Part shown: positions 41,898 to 51,899 of the stretch, in pieces
Layout: each line of letters starts with the position of its first letter
Numbering within the stretch: the stretch's first letter is position 1
Notes under the pieces: model-generated
What the model was told of the DNA's origin: nothing
Database searches by the model: none
The model's input: the letters and a program-made list of their open reading frames with translations, nothing else
Program-made: the position numbers and the translations under genes
Source of the DNA: Ectothiorhodospira shaposhnikovii
GTDB taxonomy: Bacteria > Pseudomonadota > Gammaproteobacteria > Ectothiorhodospirales > Ectothiorhodospiraceae
DNA length: 64,000 nucleotides
Direction: 5' to 3'
NCBI RefSeq assembly: GCF_022227765.1
Contig: NZ_JAJMLZ010000012.1
Location: 1-64,000 of the forward strand

Positions 41898-42087
41898 GGA
41901 CTGACTCCTCGGCGGCAACGGGGGCCGGTTTTTCCCGCAGGGTTTCCACTGAGGCAACCACCGCGGTCAGGCCTACATAGACCAGATGGATATCGGCAAC
42001 CGATATGATGATTTCTCCGGAGACCACGACGCCCTTTTCCAGTACCTGATCAAGTGCTTCACATAATGAGGGGTTGTCTCGTGGCAT
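41878..42087 (-). CDS. Small GvpA/J-family gas vesicle protein
   Basis: 69 residues. SLCEALDQVLEKGVVVSGEI, then IISVADIHLVYVGLTAVVAS, is the GvpA fold core with shorter termini and a short acidic tail. It is the second of three GvpA-fold genes in the cluster and corresponds by position to GvpS/GvpJ-type minor proteins. ATG 42087 has AAGAGGCG upstream. Its 3' end overlaps gvpK. Confidence 0.85.
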   Translation of the reverse strand: MPRDNPSLCEALDQVLEKGVVVSGEIIISVADIHLVYVGLTAVVASVETLREKPAPVAAEESVHVSSHE

Positions 42088-42138
42088 CGACGCCTCTTGC
42101 GAACCGGTCGGTGTTGATCACCGAGCTGGGATGTAAGT

Positions 42139-42516
42139 TCAGGACTGGCTGTTCCAGGCTCTCAGTCGCTCATAGATGCCCAAGGCGATATGACGGCAAT
42201 CGGTTTTTTCATAGAAATCAGCCAGTTCCAGCAGCAACTCGACGGCACGTGCAGCCTGTGACGACTTCGGGTATTCATCCAGCAACTGCCAATACAGATC
42301 AACGGCCTGTTCCAGTTTGCCTTCCTGCTTGAACTGACAGGCCATGTCGAGGGTTCTATCCAGCAGGATCATTTCCAGATTATTGACCCGAGCTGTATCT
42401 CCCGGGGTGGCTGCCGGTACTTCGGACAAACCTGCTTCAGCGAGATTTTTTTCAGCGACATTGGTCAATTCCACATCAATGAACATGTCACATTCCTGCT
42501 TGGAAGTGCCAGACAT
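42139..42516 (-). CDS. TPR-like small protein in the gas-vesicle cluster
   Basis: 125 residues. The C-terminal half is helical, with a TPR-like pair (QEGKLEQAVDLYWQLLDEYP, then ELLLELADFYEKTDCRHIAL). The N-terminal 50 residues are acidic and unstructured-looking. AAGGAG precedes the ATG. No established Gvp family is recognised. From memory, its position between gvpG and a GvpA-type gene matches that of gvpW in the Serratia cluster. Its likely role is as a scaffold or adaptor for other Gvp proteins. Confidence 0.65.
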   Translation of the reverse strand: MSGTSKQECDMFIDVELTNVAEKNLAEAGLSEVPAATPGDTARVNNLEMILLDRTLDMACQFKQEGKLEQAVDLYWQLLDEYPKSSQAARAVELLLELADFYEKTDCRHIALGIYERLRAWNSQS

Positions 42517-42545
42517 GGTTAAGCTCCTTAGACATATGATGAAAT

Positions 42546-42881
42546 TCAGTTCGAGGCTTGGGTGAAATCGTCTTTCGCGGTGCTTTCACCCTCATCGGCT
42601 TCCTCGTATTCGGTTTCATCCTCTTCATCCCTTTCATCCTCTACCGGACTCTGGGTCTCTGCCCAGATTTCATCCAGACGGTCCAGGAGTTCCGCTTCAT
42701 GGGCTTCGAAAGCCTCTTCGCTGATTTCACCGGCCTCCAGTTGTTCATAGAGCGAGGTTAGCGCCTGGGTGATTCGTTCGGCCTCACCTTCAATCTCTTC
42801 ACGGGCACGATCATGAATCTCGCGAAACAGCGCGAACAAGCCCTTGGCCGGGGACATGAGGATGTCATCAAGAAGAAGCAC
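42546..42881 (-). CDS. gvpG: Gas vesicle protein GvpG
   Basis: 111 residues. It starts with the family's LLLDDILMSPAKGLFALFRE, followed by a helical segment, SLYEQLEAGEISEEAFEAHE, and a strongly acidic tail. GvpG is a small essential assembly factor. The GTG at 42881 is chosen because the conserved motif starts immediately after it and it overlaps the gvpF stop by 14 bases. The acidic tail of about 35 residues is longer than usual. Confidence 0.9.
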   Translation of the reverse strand: MLLLDDILMSPAKGLFALFREIHDRAREEIEGEAERITQALTSLYEQLEAGEISEEAFEAHEAELLDRLDEIWAETQSPVEDERDEEDETEYEEADEGESTAKDDFTQASN

Positions 42882-43650
42882 GGAGCCTCTCGGCATCGAA
42901 CCTGACATCGATGAAGTTGAAGGGTGCCCACGGACCGGAATAATTGAAGGACACTTCATTGCCGAACTGGCTCGCCGCCTTGACCACCGCATCTTCAAAA
43001 GGCTTGACTTGGTCACGGCTCACCAGACAGGCGAGATTCATGATTTCGTGATCATTGCGCGGATCATTGCTACGGACCTGCACACTCACCGCTTCAAGCA
43101 GTGGTTGCACCTTTTCCAGGCAAACTCGTCGGTCTTCATTCAACAAACGATCGAATATCCGTCCCAACTCCACCTTGGCATCACGACCGGGGTCTCGCTG
43201 CGAGCCGAAAATTTCGTCGCGCAGTTTTTTGAGTTCAGGGTGGGTGTTCATGATGTATTCGTAGATATTGGATACGTCGAATTTGACGCGCAGCCCCATT
43301 TCCACCTTGTCATGGAAATAACGTACCTGCTCCAGCAGGGTGTCATGCTCTTCGCGCAACAGGGATCGAACGGCACTTTCTCCGGCGGCAATGGTGCCGA
43401 AAGCCAATGGCAGGCAGGAGGTACCGACATCCGTGAGTTGCTTGATCACGCCGTTATGCACCACAAGGTTAGCGCGCTGCGGTCGCAGGCGAATCTGATC
43501 GGTTCTACTGACCAGCGCAGCCAGCTGATTTTCGACGATGCAACGGACCTCTGCCCCCTGCATGCCGATCTTGCCCAGAGAACGGGCCTGGTCTGCCTCA
43601 ATGATGGCATAAATATATAATCTCGATTTTGATTTTATTGTAGTGGCCAT
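42868..43650 (-). CDS. gvpF: Gas vesicle protein GvpF/GvpL family
   Basis: 260 residues. It shows LYIYAIIEADQARSLGKIGM at the start, CLPLAFGTIAAGESAVRSLL in the centre, a helical region with VEMGLRVKFDVSNIYEYIM, and SFNYSGPWAPFNFIDV at the end. This is the complete GvpF pattern: an N-domain and a C-domain that binds GvpA. It precedes gvpG with overlapping codons. The paralogue at 37548 has the same overall plan. Confidence 0.93.
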   Translation of the reverse strand: MATTIKSKSRLYIYAIIEADQARSLGKIGMQGAEVRCIVENQLAALVSRTDQIRLRPQRANLVVHNGVIKQLTDVGTSCLPLAFGTIAAGESAVRSLLREEHDTLLEQVRYFHDKVEMGLRVKFDVSNIYEYIMNTHPELKKLRDEIFGSQRDPGRDAKVELGRIFDRLLNEDRRVCLEKVQPLLEAVSVQVRSNDPRNDHEIMNLACLVSRDQVKPFEDAVVKAASQFGNEVSFNYSGPWAPFNFIDVRFDAERLRASS

Positions 43651-43677
43651 CTTGTTGACTCAGTTTGCAGTAGCCGA

Positions 43678-44007
43678 TCAGTAGTTCAATGTACGCGTGC
43701 GTACTCGCAAGCCGGGCATCAGTCCTGCCGTCGCCGACATGCTCTCATTGCCTTTGACGGCGGGGATCGCATCGGGACGCTCCACGAACTGGTAGAGCAG
43801 TGCTGATTTGTTAGTGATCGATTCCAGGCGCCGATTGATCTCCTGATTGCGGGCCGCCATCCGCTCCTGTTCCAGCACCAGCCGTTGCCGCTCGATTTCC
43901 AACATGGCAAGTTCCATGAGGGCTCCACTGGAACTGCGTGATCGGCGGTGATCGACGATGGATGAAAGGGTCTTGACCTGAGAGGGACTCTTGATGGGCG
44001 ATTTCAT
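43678..44007 (-). CDS. Small helical protein after gvpN (GvpV position)
   Basis: 109 residues. A basic N-terminus (MKSPIKSPSQVKTLSSIVDH) precedes a helix rich in Glu, Arg and Gln (LAMLEIERQRLVLEQERMAA, RNQEINRRLESI). The tail ends VRTRTLNY. I recognise no domain. From memory, its place between gvpN and gvpF is that of gvpV in proteobacterial clusters such as Serratia. GGAGG precedes the ATG at 44007. A role as a coiled-coil accessory of assembly is inference. Confidence 0.65.
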   Translation of the reverse strand: MKSPIKSPSQVKTLSSIVDHRRSRSSSGALMELAMLEIERQRLVLEQERMAARNQEINRRLESITNKSALLYQFVERPDAIPAVKGNESMSATAGLMPGLRVRTRTLNY

Positions 44008-44041
44008 GACGGCAATCCTCCAGGGGGGTGATGGCTCCGTT

Positions 44042-45055
44042 TCAGGCGTTACCGGCCTTGGCCATGACTTTGGCCGTCTCTTTTGAGGATTTGCCGGCGG
44101 TTTTGGACTTGACCGCCCGCGGCTTCCTGCGCGCGGCGGGACGGCGGCAATGCTCATCGATCAACTCATCCAGCATCTGGCCGCCCAGATCCTTGTCGTC
44201 ATGCCGGATCTTGACGCACTCGTCCCCGATGACGTCATGACACAACTGCCGGAAACGCGGGTCGGCGGCGTCCACGGGAGTCCCTCGCGCGGCCATCACC
44301 CGGGCGATCATCAGACAGGCACGAATGGTGGGGCGGGAGTTGTTGACCCCAAAGTCACGAAAGGCGCGAACCATGGAGACAATGGCCCGGGCCTGGTCGA
44401 GGGGTAGCCCGGACGATGACTGCGTGACACGGACTTCAGTGTCCAGATCCGGATGGTCGATTCTGAGGGTGAACATGCGATCCAGCAACGCATCCTGGGT
44501 CTTGTGAACGCCGGCATATTCCTCCGGGTTACTGGTGAAGATCGCCGTGAAGTTGGGATGTACCTGCAACAGGTTGTCGCCCTTGTGCACCCCCGGCAGG
44601 TTGAGCAGTCGTTCCTCAAGCACGGAGAGCAGGACGTTGTTGGCTTCCGGCCTGGAGCGAGTGAATTCGTCATAGATCAGGGTGAAACCGTACTTGCAGG
44701 CCGACGTGAGGCGATTGTCCACCCACTGCCGGCTGACGCGCTCCTCACGCTTGACCACTGAGCTGATGTAATTGTCGAGTACGCTGGAGGTGCGATAACC
44801 GCTTTGCGAACCCACGAGATCGGAGGACCCGAACTCATCATCACCATGAATCAGGACCACCTGTCGACCCAGCTGCGCAGCCAGATGCATGGCCATGACG
44901 GTCTTCCCGGTACCGGCGGGACCGCAGAAATGCACGGCATAGCCCGCATGAATGTACTCCAGTGCACGCTCGGTAATGTCCTTTACATAAGGCGTCTCGA
45001 TGAAACTGGAACTCTTGTCCAGACTCAACAAGGTTAGTTCACTCGGGCTACCCAT
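44042..45055 (-). CDS. gvpN: Gas vesicle AAA ATPase GvpN
   Basis: 337 residues. MoxR/Cbb-Q-type AAA: FIETPYVKDITERALEYIHA, Walker A HFCGPAGTGKTVMAMHLAA, Walker B FTLIYDEFTRSRPEANNVLL, and a sensor region with FTAIFTSNPEEYAGVHKTQD. The C-terminal 35 residues are Lys/Arg/Ala-rich. GvpN promotes vesicle growth. The ATG at 45055 is chosen because GAGAGG precedes it and homology starts there; a longer frame reaches 45121 over a hairpin. It is separated from gvpA by about 90 bases containing two hairpins. Confidence 0.93.
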   Translation of the reverse strand: MGSPSELTLLSLDKSSSFIETPYVKDITERALEYIHAGYAVHFCGPAGTGKTVMAMHLAAQLGRQVVLIHGDDEFGSSDLVGSQSGYRTSSVLDNYISSVVKREERVSRQWVDNRLTSACKYGFTLIYDEFTRSRPEANNVLLSVLEERLLNLPGVHKGDNLLQVHPNFTAIFTSNPEEYAGVHKTQDALLDRMFTLRIDHPDLDTEVRVTQSSSGLPLDQARAIVSMVRAFRDFGVNNSRPTIRACLMIARVMAARGTPVDAADPRFRQLCHDVIGDECVKIRHDDKDLGGQMLDELIDEHCRRPAARRKPRAVKSKTAGKSSKETAKVMAKAGNA

Positions 45056-45084
45056 CCACTGAAACCTCTCACTGCATTGGCAAG

Positions 45085-45143
45085 AACTCCCACAGATATG
45101 ATCTGTAGGAGTTCGTATCAAAGAATCAGGCCAGGCCTGATTC
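45085..45143 (-). terminator. Two hairpins between gvpA and gvpN
   Basis: GAATCAGG-CCAGG-CCTGATTC (45123-45143) is a perfect palindrome. AACTCCCACAGAT-ATG-ATCTGTAGGAGTT (45085-45113) is a 13-base stem with one mismatch. In the transcript they directly follow the gvpA stop, before the gvpN start. There is no long U-run. They most likely reduce read-through or protect the gvpA message, giving more GvpA than the downstream proteins. That function is inferred. Confidence 0.65.
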
Positions 45144-45146
45144 AGC

Positions 45147-45365
45147 TTACTCGGCTACAGCCGCATTGGCTGTCAGGCCGATGGCCTCGGCATACTTGAG
45201 ATAAGTTTCCACGGAAGCGACCACAACGCGGGCCTCAACGGAAAGCAGCTCAATACCGACCAGGGAAACCTTGACCCAGGCATCAATCACGATGCCCTTA
45301 TCAAGGATGCGGTCCACCACTTCTGCAAGACTGGCAGAATCAGTCGTCTTTTGGACACTAGCCAT
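45147..45365 (-). CDS. gvpA: Gas vesicle structural protein GvpA
   Basis: 72 residues. [20 protein letters not shown] and [20 protein letters not shown] are the near-invariant core of the vesicle shell protein, with a short Ala-rich tail. Thousands of copies form the ribbed wall of the gas-filled cylinder. It is the first gene of the cluster, with an excellent AAGGAG upstream, consistent with high expression. Two hairpins after it separate it from gvpN. Confidence 0.97.
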   Translation of the reverse strand: MASVQKTTDSASLAEVVDRILDKGIVIDAWVKVSLVGIELLSVEARVVVASVETYLKYAEAIGLTANAAVAE

Positions 45366-45408
45366 GTCAGTTCTCCTTCACATTGGTATCAGATTCAACA
45401 CAAATCCA

Positions 45409-45430
45409 AGGCTTTGTAAGACCAAAGCCT
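45409..45430 (-). promoter_or_regulatory. 5'-leader stem-loop of gvpA
   Basis: AGGCTTTG and CAAAGCCT form a perfect 8-base stem with a 6-base loop about 45 bases upstream of the gvpA ATG. If transcription starts near 45437 the stem lies at the very 5' end of the message, where such structures can stabilise RNA. Confidence 0.5.
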
Positions 45431-45438
45431 CGAGAATC

Positions 45439-45453
45439 AACTTATCATAAGTT
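45439..45453 (-). promoter_or_regulatory. Palindrome overlapping a candidate gvpA -10 box
   Basis: AACTTATCATAAGTT is a perfect 15-base palindrome. On the minus strand it contains TATGAT, one change from the sigma-70 -10 consensus, with only a poor -35 (TTCAGT at 18 bases). A weak -35 plus an overlapping palindrome suggests control by a DNA-binding regulator. The promoter call is tentative. Confidence 0.4.
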
Positions 45454-45607
45454 CATGTTTGATAAAAACTGAAACCATAATCCAAAACGGTACAATCCAG
45501 AGCATTCATTTCATATTCATGAATTAATGGCGGACTCCTGATCCAGTTCTTGCACTAGTCATTACTGAATCTACACCATAGAGCGGTTTGGGCCACTTCG
45601 TATTGAT

Positions 45608-45768
45608 CCAATATGGAGTATTTGACATAGGTCGCTTTATAAGTAAAACCCTGAACCGGACAACAGAATTACCGGGGCATCGAAAAATCTTCCATATCGG
45701 TTGATGATGCCGTAGGCAGTTGCGGCCTGATGGATAACATGGAATCTCACGTTCATCGTCAACAAGGA
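45608..45768 (+). repeat. Right copy of the ~160-base direct repeat flanking the gas-vesicle cluster
   Basis: Matches 36725-36885 in the same orientation with no gaps. The last ~97 bases (from CCGGGGCATCG) are almost identical. The AAGGAAGG ribosome site of the following mshI-like gene overlaps its right edge. The rest of the 45454-45778 gap is AT-rich and holds no gene. Confidence 0.85.
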
Positions 45769-45778
45769 AGGCATACCT

Positions 45779-46747
45779 GTGCCGACGCTCAACCGATTCT
45801 CGCCTTCCAGATACCGGGTCGGCCTGCATCAGGAGCCCCGAGGACTGGCGATGGCCGTACTGGATACCGGCACCGGCCAACGTCCCCGGCTGGTGGACTA
45901 CGGCTGGTGGCCGGGTCAGGACATCCAACGGAACATCCAGACGCTGGGCGATCAGGTCCGGCGCAGTCATCTGCGCAAGGCACGTACCCATTTCGTACTG
46001 GCCCCCAGTGAATACGCCTGCATCCTGCTGGAAGAACCCCGGGTCGAAGCGGGGGAACTGCAGGAAGCCCTGCGCTGGAAGCTGGTCGATGCCCTGCCCT
46101 ATCCGGCCGACGAGGCCGTGATCGACACCTTTCCCACCCCGCTCCAGGACAAGCGCGGGGGTGGTTCGACCATGATCCAGGTGGTGGCGGCCCGGGATTC
46201 GCTGATCAGTGAGCGTGCCCGCCAGGTCCAGGAAGCCGGTTTTCGTCTGGAGACGGTGGATATCCTGGAAATGGCATTGCGTAACCTGGCCGTCCGTCGC
46301 GATGGCCGTCACGATGTCCATGCCGTCGTGCACGTGGGCATGGATCGGAGCCTGATCGTGGTGATCCGGGATCGCCTGCTGTTTCTCACCCGCCGCCTGC
46401 CGCTGGGTTACCGGCAACTGGACCAGCCAGACCTGCCGGTACTCGACATGACGGAGGCATCCTCACCACCCACCCGTGTGTCCGAACAGCGGCTGTGGGA
46501 TGAGATCTGCCGTTCCCTGGAGTATTACGAACGCCATGTCGCTGGTGGCGGTGCCGAGCATGCACTGAGTCTGATCACCGGGTTTCCGGGGGACGGGGCA
46601 CTGGTGCAATGGATGCAGCAGGAGACCCGCATGAGGCCGATGAGTCTGGAAGATCTGCTGGAGATCCCGCCGGACACCCATATCGACCCTCAGGCCCACG
46701 CCCCCCTGATGATCGCCGTGGGCGGCGCCCTGCGCCTGGAGGACTAA
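45779..46747 (+). CDS. mshI: MSHA pilus biogenesis protein MshI (PilM-like)
   Basis: 322 residues. Actin-like PilM fold: VGLHQEPRGLAMAVLDTG at the start, LEEPRVEAGELQEALRWKLV, a central LETVDILEMALRNLAV, and IAVGGALRLE at the end. It forms the cytoplasmic part of the pilus inner-membrane assembly complex. The GTG at 45779 has AAGGAAGG upstream. It is the first gene of an msh operon, 6 bases before the PilN-like gene. Confidence 0.85.
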   Translation: MPTLNRFSPSRYRVGLHQEPRGLAMAVLDTGTGQRPRLVDYGWWPGQDIQRNIQTLGDQVRRSHLRKARTHFVLAPSEYACILLEEPRVEAGELQEALRWKLVDALPYPADEAVIDTFPTPLQDKRGGGSTMIQVVAARDSLISERARQVQEAGFRLETVDILEMALRNLAVRRDGRHDVHAVVHVGMDRSLIVVIRDRLLFLTRRLPLGYRQLDQPDLPVLDMTEASSPPTRVSEQRLWDEICRSLEYYERHVAGGGAEHALSLITGFPGDGALVQWMQQETRMRPMSLEDLLEIPPDTHIDPQAHAPLMIAVGGALRLED

Positions 46748-46753
46748 GACGGC

Positions 46754-47356
46754 ATGAAACAAAGCATCAACCTCTACCGGATTCATAACCCTGGACCACG
46801 GGTGTGGATCTCATTACGCAACATGCTGCTACTGGCGCTGATCCTGGCCTTGGTGCTGGCCGTGCATACCGGACTGCAGACCCGGGAAGCGACGCTGCTG
46901 AATCAATCCCTGGCCGACATGCGCGCCCGGGAGCGGCAGTTACAGGAAGACTTGCAACGGTTGCGGGAATTGATCCCTCCCCAGACGCGAGCCGACAACC
47001 TCCAGGCCGATATCGATGCGATGACGGCCCGCCGTGAACGGCTGGAGCGAAGCATCGAAGTCCTGCAACTGCACCTGCCCCGGGCCGGGGTGGACCTGCG
47101 GGCACCCCTGCAGGCGTTGGACCGTTCGAACCAGTCCGGGCTCTGGCTCACCGGCGTGACCCTGGACGACCAGGGTCGAGGCTTGCGCCTGGAAGGCCGA
47201 GCCCTGGCTTCGCGCCTTGTGCCCGCCTACCTGGACCGCATGACCCGGGAACCGGCCCTTGCAGGTCTGCGCTTTCACCAGGTCCGCGTCCAACAGGCCG
47301 AAAACGAATCCCCCGGTGTGCAGTTCGTGATCTCCACTCGACCCGAAGGTAACTGA
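46754..47356 (+). CDS. PilN-like inner-membrane pilus assembly protein
   Basis: 200 residues. A short cytoplasmic start (MKQSINLYRIHN, the INLY-type motif that binds PilM-like partners) precedes one membrane helix (MLLLALILALVLAVHTGL), a coiled coil and a small C-terminal domain ending QFVISTRPEG. It pairs with the PilO-like protein encoded 3 bases downstream. It corresponds to the second MshI-type gene of some MSHA loci. Confidence 0.8.
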   Translation: MKQSINLYRIHNPGPRVWISLRNMLLLALILALVLAVHTGLQTREATLLNQSLADMRARERQLQEDLQRLRELIPPQTRADNLQADIDAMTARRERLERSIEVLQLHLPRAGVDLRAPLQALDRSNQSGLWLTGVTLDDQGRGLRLEGRALASRLVPAYLDRMTREPALAGLRFHQVRVQQAENESPGVQFVISTRPEGN

Positions 47357-47359
47357 ACC

Positions 47360-48010
47360 ATGTCGTTCATTGCGCGGTTTGCTGATCGCATCAACAGTTA
47401 CAGCCTGCGTGAACGCCTCCTCATGACTTTCCTGGTGTTGATAGTGCTGGTACTGGCGTGGGACCGGGTGTTCCTGCATCCGCTGGAACAGCGCCGTCTC
47501 GACAAGCAGGCAGAGATGCAGCAGATCCAGACCCGGGTGGAAGACTTGATGACGGCGATCCAGCAGCTCGCCCTCCAGCCCGAAGATCAGACCGAGGCTG
47601 GGCTGGAAGCCCGGCGCGATGCCCTGCGCACGGACCTGGGGCAGCTGGAGCAGCAACTGCAAACCCTGCACCGAGGATTTGCCTCCCCCCGGGAGGCCAT
47701 CCGAGTACTGGCCGGTCTGCTGCGGGATCGCCCCGGGGTCAGCGTGGTGGAACTGGCCAACCTGCCGCCGGAACCCTTGCGGTTCGAGCGCGGCGACGAG
47801 GGCATCCCCACAGGCATCTTCATCCATCGTTTGCGCCTAGTGGTGGAAGCCGATTTTGCCGCCGTGGTGGATTTCATGGGACTGGTCGAAGACCTCCCCG
47901 ACGGGGTCTTCTGGGAAACACTGCAGCTTGAGGTACCCCAATGGCCGATCAATCGGGTGAGCATGACCCTGTACGGTCTGTCCGCAGACGAAAACTGGCT
48001 GGGGCTATGA
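47360..48010 (+). CDS. mshJ: MshJ/PilO-like inner-membrane pilus assembly protein
   Basis: 216 residues. One N-terminal membrane helix (LLMTFLVLIVLVLAWDRVFL) precedes a Gln/Glu-rich coiled coil (EMQQIQTRVEDLMTAIQQLA) and a ferredoxin-like domain with FIHRLRLVVEADFAAVVDFM. It is the PilO-type partner of the preceding gene. The stop overlaps the next ATG (ATGA). Confidence 0.82.
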   Translation: MSFIARFADRINSYSLRERLLMTFLVLIVLVLAWDRVFLHPLEQRRLDKQAEMQQIQTRVEDLMTAIQQLALQPEDQTEAGLEARRDALRTDLGQLEQQLQTLHRGFASPREAIRVLAGLLRDRPGVSVVELANLPPEPLRFERGDEGIPTGIFIHRLRLVVEADFAAVVDFMGLVEDLPDGVFWETLQLEVPQWPINRVSMTLYGLSADENWLGL

Positions 48011-48369
48011 AGATGAAGACATCCGGCCGAGTCGCCGTAGCCTTGCTGAGCACGGGTTGTCTTGTCCCGGCCCTATCCCTGGCTGACCCGACCCGCCCTC
48101 CGACCCCGCAGGAACTGCGTGCCTGGCAGGGCATGCTGGATGCCGAGCAGGCGACCACCCGGGGGTGGGTCCTGCAATCGGTGCTGATGGCGCCGCAACG
48201 GCGCATCGCCATCATCAACGGACAGCGTGTCGGGGTGGGTGAAACCGTGGACGGTGCCCGGGTGATCCGGATCGAAGCCGCGGCGGTGGCACTGAGCCAT
48301 GAAGGCCGGGACATCACACTCCGGTTGACTGAAGTCCATGCCGTCGACATCCGCCCTTCGGGGCGATAA
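48007..48369 (+). CDS. mshK: MshK-like pilus biogenesis protein
   Basis: 120 residues. A signal peptide is followed by the short segment LADPTRPPTP typical of PilP/MshK/GspC-type proteins, then WVLQSVLMAPQRRIAIINGQ and VGVGETVDGARVIRIE, the homology region that contacts the secretin. It links the inner-membrane complex to MshL, encoded next. The start at 48007 overlaps the upstream stop by 4 bases. Confidence 0.82.
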   Translation: MKMKTSGRVAVALLSTGCLVPALSLADPTRPPTPQELRAWQGMLDAEQATTRGWVLQSVLMAPQRRIAIINGQRVGVGETVDGARVIRIEAAAVALSHEGRDITLRLTEVHAVDIRPSGR

Positions 48370-48399
48370 GCCTACGGTTCGACAAATAGAGATGAATTC

Positions 48400-50117
48400 A
48401 TGAAGCAACCCGCACCTTCATCCCCCCGTGGGAGCGGCCCTCGGCCACGAACGAACCCGAATCGCACCCGCATGACATGGCTACTGATTCCTCCCCTGCT
48501 GGCCCTGGTGGCGGGCTGCTCCAGTATCCAGGAACGCTCGGCCAAGACTGCGGAAGCCATCGACACGGCCCTGAATCTCGACGCGCTCACAATGCCCGTC
48601 CCCCCGGTCGAAGCCCGGACACCCGCACCGGCCCACCGTATCGAACCCGAACCGGAACCCATGCCGGCCTACGAACGCTTCGACGTGGTGGTCCGCAATG
48701 CACCCGCCCGCGAAGTGCTGATGAGTCTGGTGGAAGGCACCGACACCAACCTGGTGGTGCATCCGGAAGTAGACCAGATCATCTCCCTGGAATTACGCCA
48801 GGTCACCCTGCCCCAGGTGCTCGAAGTGATGCAGGAAGTCTACGGACTCGAATACCGACGCAACGCCTTCGGCTACACCGTGCGCCCGCCGCGATTGGAA
48901 AGCCGGATCTACCACGTCAACTATCTGGACGTGCAGCGCAGCGGACGCTCCAGCATCCGCGTCAGCTCCGGCCAGGCCACCGAAACCGTCGGTACGGACA
49001 GCAACTTCACGGGCCGCCGCACCACCGCCGGCGATGACGAAAGGGGCCTGAGCACCCGCATCCAGACCGATTCCGAATCCCGGTTCTGGAACGACCTGTC
49101 CGCCAGCCTGGAAAACATCATCGGCGATCAGGACGGACGCAGGGTCATCGTCAACCGCCAGTCCGGCGTGGTGTCGGTGCGGGCCATGTCCGATGAACAC
49201 CGCATGGTGGCCGAGTTGATCGAGGCGGTCCAGGGCAGCGTCCAGCGTCAGGTGATCCTGGAAGCCAAGATCGTCGAAGTGGAACTGCGCGACGGCTTCC
49301 AGTCGGGCATCAATTGGGCGGCCCTGGGCCGCATCGACGGCCGCTCCGTCGCCGCCGGACAGTTCAATGGACCGGCCCTGCTCGATGAAGGCTTTGCCGC
49401 CACCCGGGGCCGCACGCTCGGCGCCCTGGCCGAGGACTTCGACATCACCCTGTTCGGCGGCTCCACCCTGGTGGCCGCCGTTGCCGGAGACTTCGCCGCC
49501 CTCATCGAACTGCTGGAGACCCAGGGCCGCACTCAGGTGCTGTCCAGCCCGAGAGTGGCCACGGTCAACAACCAGAAGGCAGTCATCAAGGTGGGCCAGG
49601 ACGAATTCTTCGTCACCGACGTTTCCGCCCAGACCGCCACCGGCACCACCGCCACTACCCGTGCCAGTTCGGTACAGCTCACCCCCTTCTTCTCAGGGAT
49701 CGTGCTCGACGTCACCCCCCAGGTGGCCCCCGATGGACAGGTGATCCTCCATGTGCGGCCCACGGTGAGCGAAGTCACCGAACAGATCCGCAACATCACC
49801 ATCAGTGACGAAGAAGAACAGATCCTGCCCCTGGCCCGCACCACCGTGCGCGAATCCGACAGCATCGTCCGCGCCCGCAGCGGTCAGGTGGTGGTGATCG
49901 GCGGCCTGATGCGCGAGTCCACCCGTCAGCAGCGGGCCGGCACTCCCGGCCTGAGCAGCCTGCCCATCATCGGTCGTGCCTTCTCCAGTCAGCGGGAAAG
50001 CGCCGTCAAGACCGAACTGGTGATCCTGCTACGCCCCATCGTGGTGGCTTCGGATCTGGAATGGGACCGCCAGATCGATGAGCATCGCCGGCGCATGCAA
50101 CAACTGCAAGCGGGGGA

Positions 50118-50121
<4 letters not shown>
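48400..50121 (+). CDS. mshL: MSHA-type pilus secretin MshL
   Basis: 573 residues. Lipoprotein signal with lipobox LVAGC near residue 40. N-domain about 85-170 (VVRNAPAREVLMSLVEGTDT); secretin core from VILEAKIVEVELRDGFQSGI through VLSSPRVATVNNQKAVIKVG and FFSGIVLDVTPQVAPDGQVI to the end with VVVIGGLMRESTRQQ. It forms the outer-membrane pore for the pilus. The first 24 codons contain a GTGGGAGCGG REP-like element; an internal ATG at 48472 would remove it and place the signal peptide at the N-terminus but has no ribosome site. Confidence 0.9.
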
Positions 50122-51898
<1,777 letters not shown>

Positions 51899-51899
<1 letters not shown>

